NCBI GenBank assembly: GCA_944380275.1
Contig: CALWHB010000016.1
Span: 1 to 35,941 of the forward strand
Length of the DNA: 35,941 bases
From: an uncultured Christensenellaceae bacterium
GTDB taxonomy: Bacteria; Bacillota; Clostridia; Christensenellales; UBA3700
Direction of reading: 5' to 3'
Shown: positions 15,233-23,840 of the stretch, in pieces
Layout: each line of letters starts with the position of its first letter
How positions within the stretch are numbered: position 1 is the stretch's first letter
Program-made: the position numbers and the translations under genes
Notes under the pieces: model-generated
What the model was told of the DNA's origin: nothing
Database searches by the model: none
The model's input: only the letters and a program-made list of their open reading frames with translations

Positions 15233-15268
15233 AAGAACGCCTTCTGCTCGCAGAGGGCGTTCTTTTGT
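15233..15268 (+). terminator. Terminator after nrdG
   Basis: A 14-bp stem (15233-15246 with 15251-15264, one G-U pair) closes a CTCG loop and is followed by a short T-rich tract. It should uncouple nrdG transcription from nrdD. Confidence 0.75.
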
Positions 15269-15353
15269 CGCGATTACTCCCGAAAACCCCTTGAAAACGT
15301 GCTTTTTATTGAGTTTTTCAGCAGTTTCTTAAAAATACTGAAAAATACAAAAA

Positions 15354-15369
15354 CCACAATATATTGTAT
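15354..15369 (+). promoter_or_regulatory. NrdR-like box 1 upstream of nrdD
   Basis: CCACAATATATTGTAT matches the core CAATATATTG palindrome of NrdR boxes (consensus ACACWATATATWGTGT). It lies upstream of the -35 and 33 bp centre-to-centre from box 2, about three helical turns, as in known tandem NrdR sites. Confidence 0.75.
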
Positions 15370-15386
15370 GCCATCGAAAAATATTG

Positions 15387-15402
15387 ACACAATATATTGA
15401 CA
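15387..15402 (+). promoter_or_regulatory. NrdR-like box 2 overlapping the nrdD -35
   Basis: ACACAATATATTGACA has the same CAATATATTG core, and its last six bases are the TTGACA -35 hexamer. Binding here would block RNA polymerase, consistent with NrdR repression when dATP is high. Confidence 0.78.
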
Positions 15403-15425
15403 CTCACTCTTTTCAATGCTATAAT
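15397..15425 (+). promoter_or_regulatory. Perfect-consensus sigma-A promoter of nrdD
   Basis: TTGACA (15397-15402) and TATAAT (15420-15425) are separated by exactly 17 bp. Such a strong promoter next to a repressor operator fits tight on/off control. Confidence 0.88.
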
Positions 15426-15466
15426 GAATAATACTCACGGGAAACCCCGAACAAGAAGGAGAAATT

Positions 15467-17842
15467 ATGTACCAGGTTATCAAGAGGGACGGCGCGGTTG
15501 CCGAATTCGACATCAAAAAAATCGCGGTTGCAATCACAAAGGCGTTTGAGGCACAGAACAAACAGTATCATCCCAGCGTAATCGACATGCTTGCGCTTAA
15601 GGTTACTGCAGATTTCGAACCCAAAATCAAAGACGGCAAAATTGCGGTCGAAGACATACAGGACAGTGTTGAGTCCGTACTCATACAGGCGGGCTATTCA
15701 GACGTTGCGAAGGCATACATCCTTTACAGACGTCAGAGAGAAAAAATCCGCAACATGAAGTCTACGATGCTCGACTACAAGTCCCTCGTCGACAGCTACG
15801 TAAAAGCAACGGACTGGCGCGTGAAGGAAAACTCTACCGTTACTTACTCTGTCGGCGGTCTTATTCTCTCCAACAGCGGCGCGATTACCGCCAACTACTG
15901 GCTGAGTGAAATCTACGACGACGAAATAGCAAAAGCTCACAGGGACGCAGACATACACATCCACGACCTCAGCATGCTTACCGGTTACTGCGCAGGCTGG
16001 TCGCTCAAGCAGCTGATTCAGGAAGGTCTGGGCGGTATCCCCGGCAAAATAACTTCCGCTCCGGCAAGCCACCTCGCAACTCTTTGCAACCAGATGGTAA
16101 ACTTCCTCGGTATTATGCAGAACGAGTGGGCAGGCGCGCAGGCGTTCTCTTCTTTCGACACCTATCTCGCGCCGTTCGTAAAGAAAGACAATCTCTCTTA
16201 CGACCAGGTCAAAAAATGCATTGAGTCTTTTATATACGGCGTAAACACTCCCAGCCGCTGGGGTACGCAGGCTCCGTTCTCCAATATCACGCTTGACTGG
16301 GAAGTCCCCAAGGACCTTGCGGAACTGCCTGCTATCGTCGGCGGCAAAGAACAGGACTTCAAGTACAAGGACTGCAAAAAGGAAATGGATATGGTAAACA
16401 GAGCTTTTATCGAAGTCATGATTGAAGGCGACGCAAACGGCAGAGGTTTCCAGTATCCTATCCCCACATATTCTATAACTCGCGACTTCGACTGGTCCGA
16501 CACCCAGAACAACAGACTTCTGTTTGAAATGACGTCAAAATACGGCACGCCTTATTTCTCAAACTATATCAACTCTGACATGGAGCCGAGCGATATCCGC
16601 AGTATGTGCTGCAGACTGCGCCTCGACCTCAGAGAATTGAGAAAGAAGTCAGGCGGCTACTTCGGCAGCGGAGAATCAACGGGGTCTGTAGGCGTCGTTA
16701 CGATAAATATGCCCCGTATCGCATACCTTTCTAAAGATGAGGATGAGTTCTTCAAACGTCTTGACAGACTTATGGACGTTTCAGCGCGCTCTCTCAAGAC
16801 AAAGCGTACTGTTATAACGAAACTTCTCGACGAAGGTCTGTATCCTTATACAAAGCGTTACCTCGGCACGTTCGCAAACCACTTCTCCACTATAGGACTT
16901 GTGGGTATGAACGAGGCGGCTCTCAACGCTAAGTGGATTAAAAAGGATATGACGAGTCCTGAGGCTCAGGAATTCACAAAGAAAGTTCTCAACCACATGC
17001 GTGAAAGACTGTCCGACTATCAGGAAGAATACGGCGACCTCTACAACCTGGAGGCTACTCCCGCAGAATCCACCTCTTACCGCTTTGCAAAGCACGATAA
17101 GGAGCAGTTCCCCGACATAATAACGGCAAACGAAAACGGTACGCCGTACTATACCAACAGCTCTCACCTGCCCGTCGGTTTCACGTCTGATATTTTTGAC
17201 GCTCTCGACATACAGGACGAATTGCAGACGCTGTACACGTCAGGCACGGTATTCCATGCCTTCCTCGGAGAAAAGCTGCCGGATTGGAAAGCGGCGGCGG
17301 CTCTCGTAAAGAAAATTGCCGACAACTACAAACTGCCTTACTACACGCTTTCTCCCACATATTCTATATGTAAAGACCACGGTTATCTCGCAGGAGAACA
17401 GTACACCTGCCCGATATGCGGAGGAAAGACCGAAGTATACAGCCGTATCACCGGATATTACCGTCCCGTCCAGAACTGGAACGACGGCAAAGCACAGGAA
17501 TTCAAGGACAGACAGGTTTACGATATTGCTCACTCCTGCCTGAAAAAAGGCAAAAAGTCTGAAGAAACTTCTGTCGAAACCCGCCGCGCAGGCAGCGACG
17601 CTCAGCTGATGCTGTTTGCGACAAAGACCTGCCCCAACTGCAAGATTGCAGAAAAATTCCTCACCGACAACGGCATAAATTATGTAAAAATGTATGCGGA
17701 AGAAAACGTAAACCTCGTTGAAACATACGGCGTGCGTCAGGCACCTACCCTTATAGTCGCAGGCAAGGACGGGTTTGAAAAATACGCAGGCGTGAGCGAA
17801 ATCATGCGTTTTGTAAGCACATCAAAAAAATCCGTCAAATAA
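15467..17842 (+). CDS. nrdD: Class III anaerobic ribonucleoside-triphosphate reductase with fused C-terminal redoxin
   Basis: This 791-residue enzyme makes dNTPs from NTPs with a glycyl radical. In order it has an ATP-cone (residues 1 to about 95, starting YQVIKRDG), the glycyl-radical barrel with LCNQMVNFLGIMQNEWAGAQ, and the catalytic-loop motif MCCR (Cys381/Cys382, the second aligning with the thiyl cysteine). The C-terminal zinc site includes Cys635, Cys648 and Cys651, followed by the radical glycine Gly663 in RITGYYRPVQNW. After about residue 710 it continues into a glutaredoxin/NrdH-like domain with TKTCPNCK (Cys722, Cys725) and a cis-Pro-type APTLIV. The fused domain probably delivers electrons, as NrdH-type redoxins do for formate-independent NrdD. 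GAAGGAGA precedes the ATG. Promoter and NrdR boxes lie upstream; nrdG encodes its activase. Confidence 0.95.
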   Translation: MYQVIKRDGAVAEFDIKKIAVAITKAFEAQNKQYHPSVIDMLALKVTADFEPKIKDGKIAVEDIQDSVESVLIQAGYSDVAKAYILYRRQREKIRNMKSTMLDYKSLVDSYVKATDWRVKENSTVTYSVGGLILSNSGAITANYWLSEIYDDEIAKAHRDADIHIHDLSMLTGYCAGWSLKQLIQEGLGGIPGKITSAPASHLATLCNQMVNFLGIMQNEWAGAQAFSSFDTYLAPFVKKDNLSYDQVKKCIESFIYGVNTPSRWGTQAPFSNITLDWEVPKDLAELPAIVGGKEQDFKYKDCKKEMDMVNRAFIEVMIEGDANGRGFQYPIPTYSITRDFDWSDTQNNRLLFEMTSKYGTPYFSNYINSDMEPSDIRSMCCRLRLDLRELRKKSGGYFGSGESTGSVGVVTINMPRIAYLSKDEDEFFKRLDRLMDVSARSLKTKRTVITKLLDEGLYPYTKRYLGTFANHFSTIGLVGMNEAALNAKWIKKDMTSPEAQEFTKKVLNHMRERLSDYQEEYGDLYNLEATPAESTSYRFAKHDKEQFPDIITANENGTPYYTNSSHLPVGFTSDIFDALDIQDELQTLYTSGTVFHAFLGEKLPDWKAAAALVKKIADNYKLPYYTLSPTYSICKDHGYLAGEQYTCPICGGKTEVYSRITGYYRPVQNWNDGKAQEFKDRQVYDIAHSCLKKGKKSEETSVETRRAGSDAQLMLFATKTCPNCKIAEKFLTDNGINYVKMYAEENVNLVETYGVRQAPTLIVAGKDGFEKYAGVSEIMRFVSTSKKSVK

Positions 17843-17884
17843 ATAAAAGATTTCAGGTTTTCTTACTAAAGAACAAACTCAAAT

Positions 17885-17912
17885 AAAACGCGCCGGAAAA
17901 CGGCGCGTTTTT
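17885..17912. terminator. Bidirectional terminator between nrdD and the LURP-one-like gene
   Basis: CGCGCCG (17889-17895) pairs with CGGCGCG (17901-17907) around a GAAAA loop, with T-runs on both strands. It can serve nrdD on the plus strand and the convergent minus-strand operon. Confidence 0.82.
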
Positions 17913-18024
17913 ATGTAAATTCTCAAATCGAACCGGCAACTCAACCGGTATTCATACCATGCCTTTCCCGCTCAGATACACTATAAAACACGCAAGTACA
18001 AGTCGTCAGAGCAGGAAATTTTCG

Positions 18025-18516
18025 TCAGTCAGAAAGATTCTTGTCGTTTATGTTATCGATAGCAATTACGAGAGCGACAAGCAGCGGCGCATCTTCGTCC
18101 TTGTAGCAATCCAGCCTGAAACTGTCGACAAGCGCGAAAAACTTCTTTCCCGCCTCGCCTATTTTTTCTCCGTTTTTATAAATATCCAGACAATGCTGAA
18201 CAAAGTCGCCTTTTATTTCTATTTCGTCGGCATATCCTTTGAGCGTGAATTCTTTTTTGAACAGCTTGAATTTCTGTTTTATACGCGCGACTTTGTTGCC
18301 CTCCGAATCGTAAATATAACAGCTGTTCATAAACCATTTTATCAGTTTGTTTTTTACGGTATAAAGCAGATTTCCTTCCATATCGTAAATTCTCTTTTTC
18401 TTTCTGAGAGAAACTACAGAGCCTTTTACGACGTATCTGTCAACCTCGTTTTCGTCCTTGACGGTAGAGTTTCCTCTTATCGAAAACATCTTGTTCTTTA
18501 TTACCAAAGTAATCAT
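18025..18516 (-). CDS. LURP-one-related (tubby C-terminal-like) protein
   Basis: This 163-residue soluble protein resembles the LURP-one-related/YxjI family: alternating short strands such as YVVKGSVVSLRKKKRIYD, then GNLLYTVKNKL, IYDSEGNKVARI and a late FRLDCYKDED segment. That pattern gives a 12-strand beta-barrel around a central helix, like tubby and phospholipid scramblase. The molecular function in bacteria is not established. It is the last gene of a three-gene minus-strand operon, 13 bp behind a membrane protein gene, with GAGGAGGAA before the ATG. Membrane association through its neighbours is possible but unproven. Confidence 0.65.
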   Translation of the reverse strand: MITLVIKNKMFSIRGNSTVKDENEVDRYVVKGSVVSLRKKKRIYDMEGNLLYTVKNKLIKWFMNSCYIYDSEGNKVARIKQKFKLFKKEFTLKGYADEIEIKGDFVQHCLDIYKNGEKIGEAGKKFFALVDSFRLDCYKDEDAPLLVALVIAIDNINDKNLSD

Positions 18517-18529
18517 TTATTCTTCCTCC

Positions 18530-19039
18530 TCACTTTCCAAAAGTATTTGCAACCACGACAATAACCGATGCTATCAGTGCCACCCAGATTGCTATTTTTA
18601 TTGCCAAGGCGATTTTGCGCCTCTTGTTTACCGTTTCAAAACCGTAATACTCGTTCTTTTCGACTTCCGCATCGAAATTGCAGGTGAGTTCCGCAGCAAC
18701 GCTGCCCTCTCCTTTTGAACGGATAAACGTAAGCGTCGCCTCTGCATTTTCGCCGGGGTGCAACACAGCCTCAAATTCAGCCGCTCTTCTCAATTTGTCT
18801 TTGGAATTGTCGAAAATCCCGAAAACGCTTATTACAAAAAACAACATTTCCCATAATAGCCAGAAAGGGCTGAGTATGGTATCCCAGCATACCAATCTGA
18901 GCCTTGCACCGTCTTCAACGTCCAGATTTGCATCGTAATTGCCGAACTTGTTCTTTTTGAGTTTTACCTTTTTGCCGTCCAGCGTAACTATCGGATTCGC
19001 CCCTGTAACGCTCCTTATTTTCAGATTAAGCCTGCTCAT
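18530..19039 (-). CDS. Membrane protein of unknown function
   Basis: This 169-residue protein is not assigned to a family. The first 50 residues look like a small beta domain with a charged KKVKLKKNKFG turn. A long hydrophobic stretch follows at residues 50-77 (WLLWEMLFFVISVFGIF), then a soluble strand-rich part up to about residue 135, and a C-terminal transmembrane helix at about 145-166. That suggests two membrane-contacting segments with domains on either side. Its ATG overlaps the TGA of the upstream four-helix membrane protein gene, and the LURP-one-like gene follows, so the three probably work together. I see no enzymatic motif. Confidence 0.6.
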   Translation of the reverse strand: MSRLNLKIRSVTGANPIVTLDGKKVKLKKNKFGNYDANLDVEDGARLRLVCWDTILSPFWLLWEMLFFVISVFGIFDNSKDKLRRAAEFEAVLHPGENAEATLTFIRSKGEGSVAAELTCNFDAEVEKNEYYGFETVNKRRKIALAIKIAIWVALIASVIVVVANTFGK

Positions 19040-19455
19040 TTAATCACCGCCTTTGACAAAACCGCAAACAATATCGACAATACGGCGCAGCAAATCGCAC
19101 CGGCAATTTTTGCGGTATGTTTTTTAACCCTTACTTCGAGTAACAGCAGGATAATCGCGATAACGGACGCGATGACGGCTACTGTTGCGATATAAGGCAT
19201 CGCTTTGAGCGCGTCTTCTGTAAACTGAGCCATATTTGCCGTAGAATCAGTAAAAAATTGTCCGAAATTTTCAACAAAAATAAATATCGTACCGATAGTC
19301 ACGAGTATCAGCATTATCAGTAGCAGCATATAAAAAGCAGTCATCAACGGAGTAAACGAAGTAAACAACGTCAATACCGTCGCAAAAACTGCTATCCCGA
19401 AAAATATATTGCCGACACGTGCGCCGCATATGCGCAATTTGTCGCCTGTATTCAT
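19036..19455 (-). CDS. Small four-helix membrane protein of unknown function
   Basis: This 139-residue protein is mostly hydrophobic. Likely membrane helices lie at about residues 14-33, 37-62, 87-107 and 115-134, with a short loop near residues 64-85 that is polar and mildly acidic. No family is recognised. It is the first gene of a three-gene operon with an extended -10 promoter about 40 bp upstream and GGGGAG before the ATG. The ATGA overlap with the next gene implies coupled translation and a shared complex, perhaps at the cell membrane. Confidence 0.6.
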   Translation of the reverse strand: MNTGDKLRICGARVGNIFFGIAVFATVLTLFTSFTPLMTAFYMLLLIMLILVTIGTIFIFVENFGQFFTDSTANMAQFTEDALKAMPYIATVAVIASVIAIILLLLEVRVKKHTAKIAGAICCAVLSILFAVLSKAVIK

Positions 19456-19494
19456 CTTTTCTCCCCTGCGCTGCTGTTAGTGCGCTTTTTTATT

Positions 19495-19523
19495 ATATTA
19501 TCATACACGGTTTTTTGTGTCAA
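19495..19523 (-). promoter_or_regulatory. Promoter of the small membrane protein operon
   Basis: On the minus strand TTGACA (19518-19523) is 17 bp from TAATAT (19495-19500), which is preceded by TGA, giving an extended -10. A second TTGACA lies just upstream at 19535-19540. Confidence 0.75.
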
Positions 19524-19568
19524 TAGGCAAATTTTGTCAATTTCCGGGCAAAAAACTTGCGGACTAAT

Positions 19569-19602
19569 AAAAAACAGCGGTTTTCACGAACCGCTGTTTT
19601 TT
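19569..19602 (-). terminator. Terminator of the alpha-mannosidase gene
   Basis: A 14-bp inverted repeat (19569-19582 with 19589-19602) closes a 6-nt loop, with A/T runs on both sides. It lies 2 bp beyond the stop codon, and the symmetric runs would let it work in either direction. Confidence 0.85.
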
Positions 19603-19604
19603 GT

Positions 19605-22550
19605 TTACAACTCAAAATATAACGTCTTTATAGCGTATTTTCCGAATTTCAAAGCCGCGGTTTGCAGCTTGTCTGCCCTGCGTTCAAGCATATCCGCATC
19701 GTATACCGCCTTGTACCTGAATCCTGCGCGGACGTTTGCCTCAGACTCTTCGCCGTACCTTTCGTATATCCTCGCAACGATACCTTTGCCGTCGTGCGAC
19801 GGTTTTACCGTTTCTACTATCACGTTTTCGTTTCCGTCGTCGACCAGCCTCTCTATCGAAGGCAGGAAATCGCATACCATAAGCGGATAATTGTAACAAT
19901 ACGCCCTTTTTATCAGGTCGCTGTTTTTCCAGTTTCCGGCATGCGGATACATTGCGAACCCGAAGTAATGTCTGCCCCTGTCGCACTCCGGGTCTGGACG
20001 CTTGGGACTTCTGAGCAGATTGAGAGATATATAGCCGTCCTTGACTCTGTAGCCGTATTTGCAGTTTGACAGCACGGCGAATCCTTCGTTTTCTCCGTCC
20101 ACGTTTACAAACTTATGCGCGCAGATTTCAAACTGCGCCTTTCTCAGCGGCGTGTCGTCTGCCGTATCCCTGTCTACGTTGCCGAACTGAATATCGCAGT
20201 TCACTTTGTCGGAATATACCGCAGGCTTGAATTCTGCCCTCAGCATCTTGAAGTCCTCGTGCCAGTCCGCGCTGTTGTCGAACTCTACAAAACAGTCGCC
20301 TTTTTTAAGAGTAACTTTCTGCACGAGAGCGGACGCACCGTATACGAACGTCGCCTCTCTTACCGCAACAGGTCCGTCCGTATAACACTTGCTCTCCACA
20401 AGCGTCATTGTCGCACTGGGCAACTGCCTGTAATCCTCTCTTATATCCCACGCGTTGTAGAACAGTTTCGGGTCTTCGTATACCACGAGCTTGTCAAAGT
20501 ATCCGCCGCAAATTTCCCTGCCCGTGTCGATTTCAACCACTGAATCAATCCAGCCTTCTTTGCAGAAAGACACCTTTATCTTGTCGTTTGCGATAAAGTT
20601 TTCACCTGCGCTCACACCGCTTTCTTCACACTCTCTGAGCGGTGCGGCAGAATACTGTTCGACCTCTGCGACGTACCATTTTTCTCCGTCCTTGACGTAC
20701 TCTTTTCTCGCAAAGTCGACGGGGTTCACCGCGCTGAGTACTCCGTCTTTTTTCTTCATTGCCCTCAGCAGTCTGTCGCGCTCTTTTACGACCTTGTCGT
20801 GCATTTCTTTATATCGCGCCACGCTTTCGTCAAAAACGCGTTTTATCGAACTGCCCGGAATTATGTCGTGAAACTGATAGAGCAAAACTTCCTTCCAGAT
20901 TTCGTCAATCTCTTCTTTGTTGATTTTTATGCCTTTCAGGACGGCAAGCGAACACAGCCACTCAAGCGTGTGCAGTTCCTGCTCCATAAGCCTGTTGTAC
21001 AGCTTGTTTTTCGCCTGCGACGTATAAGTGCCCTGATGTTTTTCAAGATACAGTTCTCCTTCCCAGACGGGAATTACCGCCTCTTTATCCTCGCTCAGTT
21101 CTTTGAAAAATTCCCCTGCGCCGCCGAATTTCACGGGTGCAAGCCCGTTCTGGTCGCGCTCTCTCATTAGAAGTTCGAGAGGTCCTTCGCCCGGACCTCC
21201 GCCTCCGTCGCCTATACCGAATATCATAAGCGCGTGATTTACGTCCTCGCTCTGCGGATTGCCTTTGAAGGATTTAACAAACGCCATAGGCGTTGCCGAA
21301 GAATTGTAATTGCCCTGCGGAGCCATGTGAGAGAGTATCTCGCTGCCGTCAATGCCTTTCCATACAAAAGTCTTATACGGGAATTTATTGTGATTGTTCC
21401 AAGTAAGTTTTATCGTCGCAAAATAATCTCTGCCGCATCCCCTGAATATCTGCGGTAATGACGCGGGATAACCGAATACGTCGGGCAGCCATACGACTTT
21501 GCTCGATTTGCCGAACTCTTTCTGAAAAAACTCTTCCCCGTAAAGAAATTGTCTTATGATACTTTCTCCGGACGGGATATTGCAGTCGTTTTCAGTCCAC
21601 ATCGCACCCTGCAACTCTATTCTGCTCTCCTCAACCGCTTTTTTTATATCCGCGTAAATCGCCGGATAAAGATTTTTCATCCACTCGAAAAGCTGTGCCT
21701 GGCTTGCACCGAAAACATAACCGGGATACTTCTTCAGATTTGCAAGCTGATTGGCAAAAGTACGCGCGCCTTTTCTCTTTGTTTCTCTTATCGGCCAAAG
21801 ATATGCAAGGTCAAGATGCGCGTGTCCGACCGCTGTATATACGGGAGCTTTGTAGCCGATGCTCTTGCCTGCGCATTTTTCGAGAAGTGCGGACGCCTCT
21901 GCAGCTTTATTTGAAAAATATAAACTGAAAGCTTTTGAAAGAGCCTTGTCTATCTCCTTTGCGCGTTCTTCAGACAAGTATTGATTTTGTCCGTAAGTCA
22001 GAAGGAGCATAAAAAGCTGCAACGCGTCGTAATAAAACTTCCTTGCCGTTTCGTCAACGGCTACTATATCAGCGCGGCGGAATTTTGCAAAAGTTCCGCT
22101 CTTTTTCTTTTTTCCGTTATAACCTGCGTCGACAAAAAACAGGATTTCTTCCCCTCCTTGCGCACTGTCGCTCAATGGTATTTCCTGCTTTCCTCTCGCA
22201 CTCTGCACCCAGTCGATTCCGTCGGTTACCTGCGTTATCCCCTGCACAGGAACGCCTCCGATTATTACGAGTCCTTCTCCCTGAATATCGACGAGAGCCG
22301 CAACTTTTTTACCCTTTGCGCTTTCAGGTATTTTTCCTTTAAAACGGAATATGGCGCAACCGAAATCCGTCGCCCACACCTCACCTTTTTTCGCACGGGT
22401 AAATCCCTCTTTTAACGCTGTTTCAACACTCTGCGGCTCATCGCTTTTGCATACTTCGGCATTTAGTTCTCCGACTTTCTCGAAAATTCCTCTCCTCACG
22501 CGTATCAGCGACGCCGTATGACGGGGATAGGCTAAAAATTTCTCTACCAT
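19605..22550 (-). CDS. GH38 alpha-mannosidase
   Basis: This 981-residue protein is a full-length GH38 enzyme. The zinc site begins with GHAHLDLAYLWP near residues 240-252. The nucleophile Asp is in WLPDVFGYP near residue 356. The three-helix and linker part has QFHDIIPGSS, and large C-terminal beta domains follow. An N-terminal beta domain of about 230 residues precedes the catalytic domain, as in long bacterial and vacuolar-type GH38. No signal peptide is visible, so it probably trims imported mannosides in the cytoplasm. GH38 retains configuration and cleaves alpha-linked mannose; linkage preference cannot be read. It is transcribed alone, with its own TTGACA/TATACT promoter and a strong terminator. 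GAGGT precedes the ATG. No mannose transport genes are adjacent. Confidence 0.93.
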   Translation of the reverse strand: MVEKFLAYPRHTASLIRVRRGIFEKVGELNAEVCKSDEPQSVETALKEGFTRAKKGEVWATDFGCAIFRFKGKIPESAKGKKVAALVDIQGEGLVIIGGVPVQGITQVTDGIDWVQSARGKQEIPLSDSAQGGEEILFFVDAGYNGKKKKSGTFAKFRRADIVAVDETARKFYYDALQLFMLLLTYGQNQYLSEERAKEIDKALSKAFSLYFSNKAAEASALLEKCAGKSIGYKAPVYTAVGHAHLDLAYLWPIRETKRKGARTFANQLANLKKYPGYVFGASQAQLFEWMKNLYPAIYADIKKAVEESRIELQGAMWTENDCNIPSGESIIRQFLYGEEFFQKEFGKSSKVVWLPDVFGYPASLPQIFRGCGRDYFATIKLTWNNHNKFPYKTFVWKGIDGSEILSHMAPQGNYNSSATPMAFVKSFKGNPQSEDVNHALMIFGIGDGGGGPGEGPLELLMRERDQNGLAPVKFGGAGEFFKELSEDKEAVIPVWEGELYLEKHQGTYTSQAKNKLYNRLMEQELHTLEWLCSLAVLKGIKINKEEIDEIWKEVLLYQFHDIIPGSSIKRVFDESVARYKEMHDKVVKERDRLLRAMKKKDGVLSAVNPVDFARKEYVKDGEKWYVAEVEQYSAAPLRECEESGVSAGENFIANDKIKVSFCKEGWIDSVVEIDTGREICGGYFDKLVVYEDPKLFYNAWDIREDYRQLPSATMTLVESKCYTDGPVAVREATFVYGASALVQKVTLKKGDCFVEFDNSADWHEDFKMLRAEFKPAVYSDKVNCDIQFGNVDRDTADDTPLRKAQFEICAHKFVNVDGENEGFAVLSNCKYGYRVKDGYISLNLLRSPKRPDPECDRGRHYFGFAMYPHAGNWKNSDLIKRAYCYNYPLMVCDFLPSIERLVDDGNENVIVETVKPSHDGKGIVARIYERYGEESEANVRAGFRYKAVYDADMLERRADKLQTAALKFGKYAIKTLYFEL

Positions 22551-22578
22551 TTTTACCTCACAAAACGGTTATATCAAT

Positions 22579-22608
22579 AGTATAAAATATCCAAAACCCT
22601 CTTGTCAA
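22579..22608 (-). promoter_or_regulatory. Promoter of the GH38 gene
   Basis: On the minus strand TTGACA (22603-22608) and TATACT (22579-22584) are 18 bp apart. The gene starts about 28 bp downstream of the -10. Confidence 0.72.
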
Positions 22609-22664
22609 CGGCACTTTTATCACATTTGTATCCGTTTTGTCCATATTTTGTGCTTTTATTGGAG

Positions 22665-22694
22665 TTGACAAGGCGTTTATAGCAATAATATAAT
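22665..22694 (+). promoter_or_regulatory. Promoter of the lipoprotein gene
   Basis: TTGACA (22665-22670) and TATAAT (22689-22694) are separated by 18 bp, both perfect hexamers. It is divergent from the GH38 promoter with about 55 bp between the -35 elements. Confidence 0.8.
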
Positions 22695-22780
22695 AAAAGA
22701 AACAAAAGTCCGTTTTACGCGGATTACAGAAGAAACGTACGGGATTCCCCGAACGAATAAATTATGTAAAGAGGATTATT

Positions 22781-23785
22781 ATGAAAAAAATCATTCCGTT
22801 TATAGCGGTAATCGTCATCGTCGGAATAGTAGGCGCGTGCTTTGCAGGCTGCGTTGACAAGTACGAAGGTCCTATTTCAGAGGGACTTCCCAGCGGCGTA
22901 CTTTCTGACGTCAACCTCGCGCCCTCTGCCGAAGTTCAGGCAAGTATTACAGAAAGCATTACCGATATAATCAACGACTCTTCCCTCGCGGACAACGAAA
23001 AAGTCAGACTTATTATGGACGCGGTCGAAGAAAACGAAACAAAAGTTTTGCGCTATACCTATTTCAAATATACAAAAGGTCAGACCACGCTGAGCGAAGA
23101 GAACGACTTCATGATGATATATCAGCGTATTAAAAAACAGGACAGAGATATCAAGGACGACATCATCCTTAAGTTCCCCATAAACCTCGGCACAAGCTCA
23201 ACTTTCTTCAACTTCTATGCAACTACCGCTGCCGGCAGTAAAGGTATTTATGCCGACGGAAAGCTGTGGCGACTCAAGGTCAGCCTGAGCGACCTCGTTT
23301 ACGACGGCGAAGACACAGGTCTTCTTTCTGTAAAGGACGGCGCATGGAAGAAAGGGTCGGATTTTGGTGATAAAAACGAAACATCCGCACAAACGCAAAA
23401 CAGAGAAGAATCCAAAAAGACTGCTCTCAACTTCTCCTGCGAAAACATCATAAGCGCAGACGGTGTCAGCATCACCCACAACGAAAAGGGTTATTACGAA
23501 ATAACCTTCAAGGCTGATATTGCCGTTGCAAACGCAGATTCTACCACCATCGCAAGACTTGAGCAGGACAACGGCGCATCCAACATGAGCTTTAACAAAC
23601 TCGAAGTAAAGATTCTGATATGGGACTGCGGTCTCGTAAAGGAAATGTATTATGAAGAGAGCTGGAACGGCGATATCGTCGGCATGACGGGTACGGCAAA
23701 TGCAAGCACTTACATCGAGTATTCTTATACCGAAAAAGACTGCAACCACACCGAAACTCAGGCGATTATCAACTCCCTCAAATAA
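22781..23785 (+). CDS. Predicted lipoprotein of unknown function
   Basis: This 334-residue protein starts MKK and a hydrophobic stretch, ending in a lipobox-like CFAGC with the modified Cys at residue 24. It is therefore probably anchored to the outer face of the membrane. The mature part is strand-rich and acidic with no catalytic motif I recognise. A Cys-containing SFSC-like pattern (NFSCENI) and a late region, VKEMYYEESWNGD, have the flavour of lipid- or ligand-binding half-barrel lipoproteins such as LolA-like or DUF-type folds, but this is only a guess. AGAGGA precedes the ATG. It is monocistronic, with a strong promoter and a terminator. No adjacent transporter is present. Confidence 0.7.
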   Translation: MKKIIPFIAVIVIVGIVGACFAGCVDKYEGPISEGLPSGVLSDVNLAPSAEVQASITESITDIINDSSLADNEKVRLIMDAVEENETKVLRYTYFKYTKGQTTLSEENDFMMIYQRIKKQDRDIKDDIILKFPINLGTSSTFFNFYATTAAGSKGIYADGKLWRLKVSLSDLVYDGEDTGLLSVKDGAWKKGSDFGDKNETSAQTQNREESKKTALNFSCENIISADGVSITHNEKGYYEITFKADIAVANADSTTIARLEQDNGASNMSFNKLEVKILIWDCGLVKEMYYEESWNGDIVGMTGTANASTYIEYSYTEKDCNHTETQAIINSLK

Positions 23786-23809
23786 TAGTTCTATACGAAT
23801 CAACGTTAT

Positions 23810-23840
23810 GCGCGGCTCCTTTGCGGGTCGCGCTTTTTTT
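23810..23840 (+). terminator. Terminator of the lipoprotein gene
   Basis: GCGCG at 23810-23814 pairs with CGCGC at 23829-23833, with imperfect pairing inward. It is followed by a run of seven T. Confidence 0.72.

Larger units (their letters stand above)
15135..15466 (+). other. nrdG-nrdD intergenic region
   Basis: This 332-bp region has no convincing gene. It holds the nrdG terminator (15233-15268), two NrdR-like boxes, the nrdD promoter and a GAAGGAGA ribosome binding site just before the nrdD ATG. A further partial box with ACACAATATAT begins at 15212. Confidence 0.75.
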
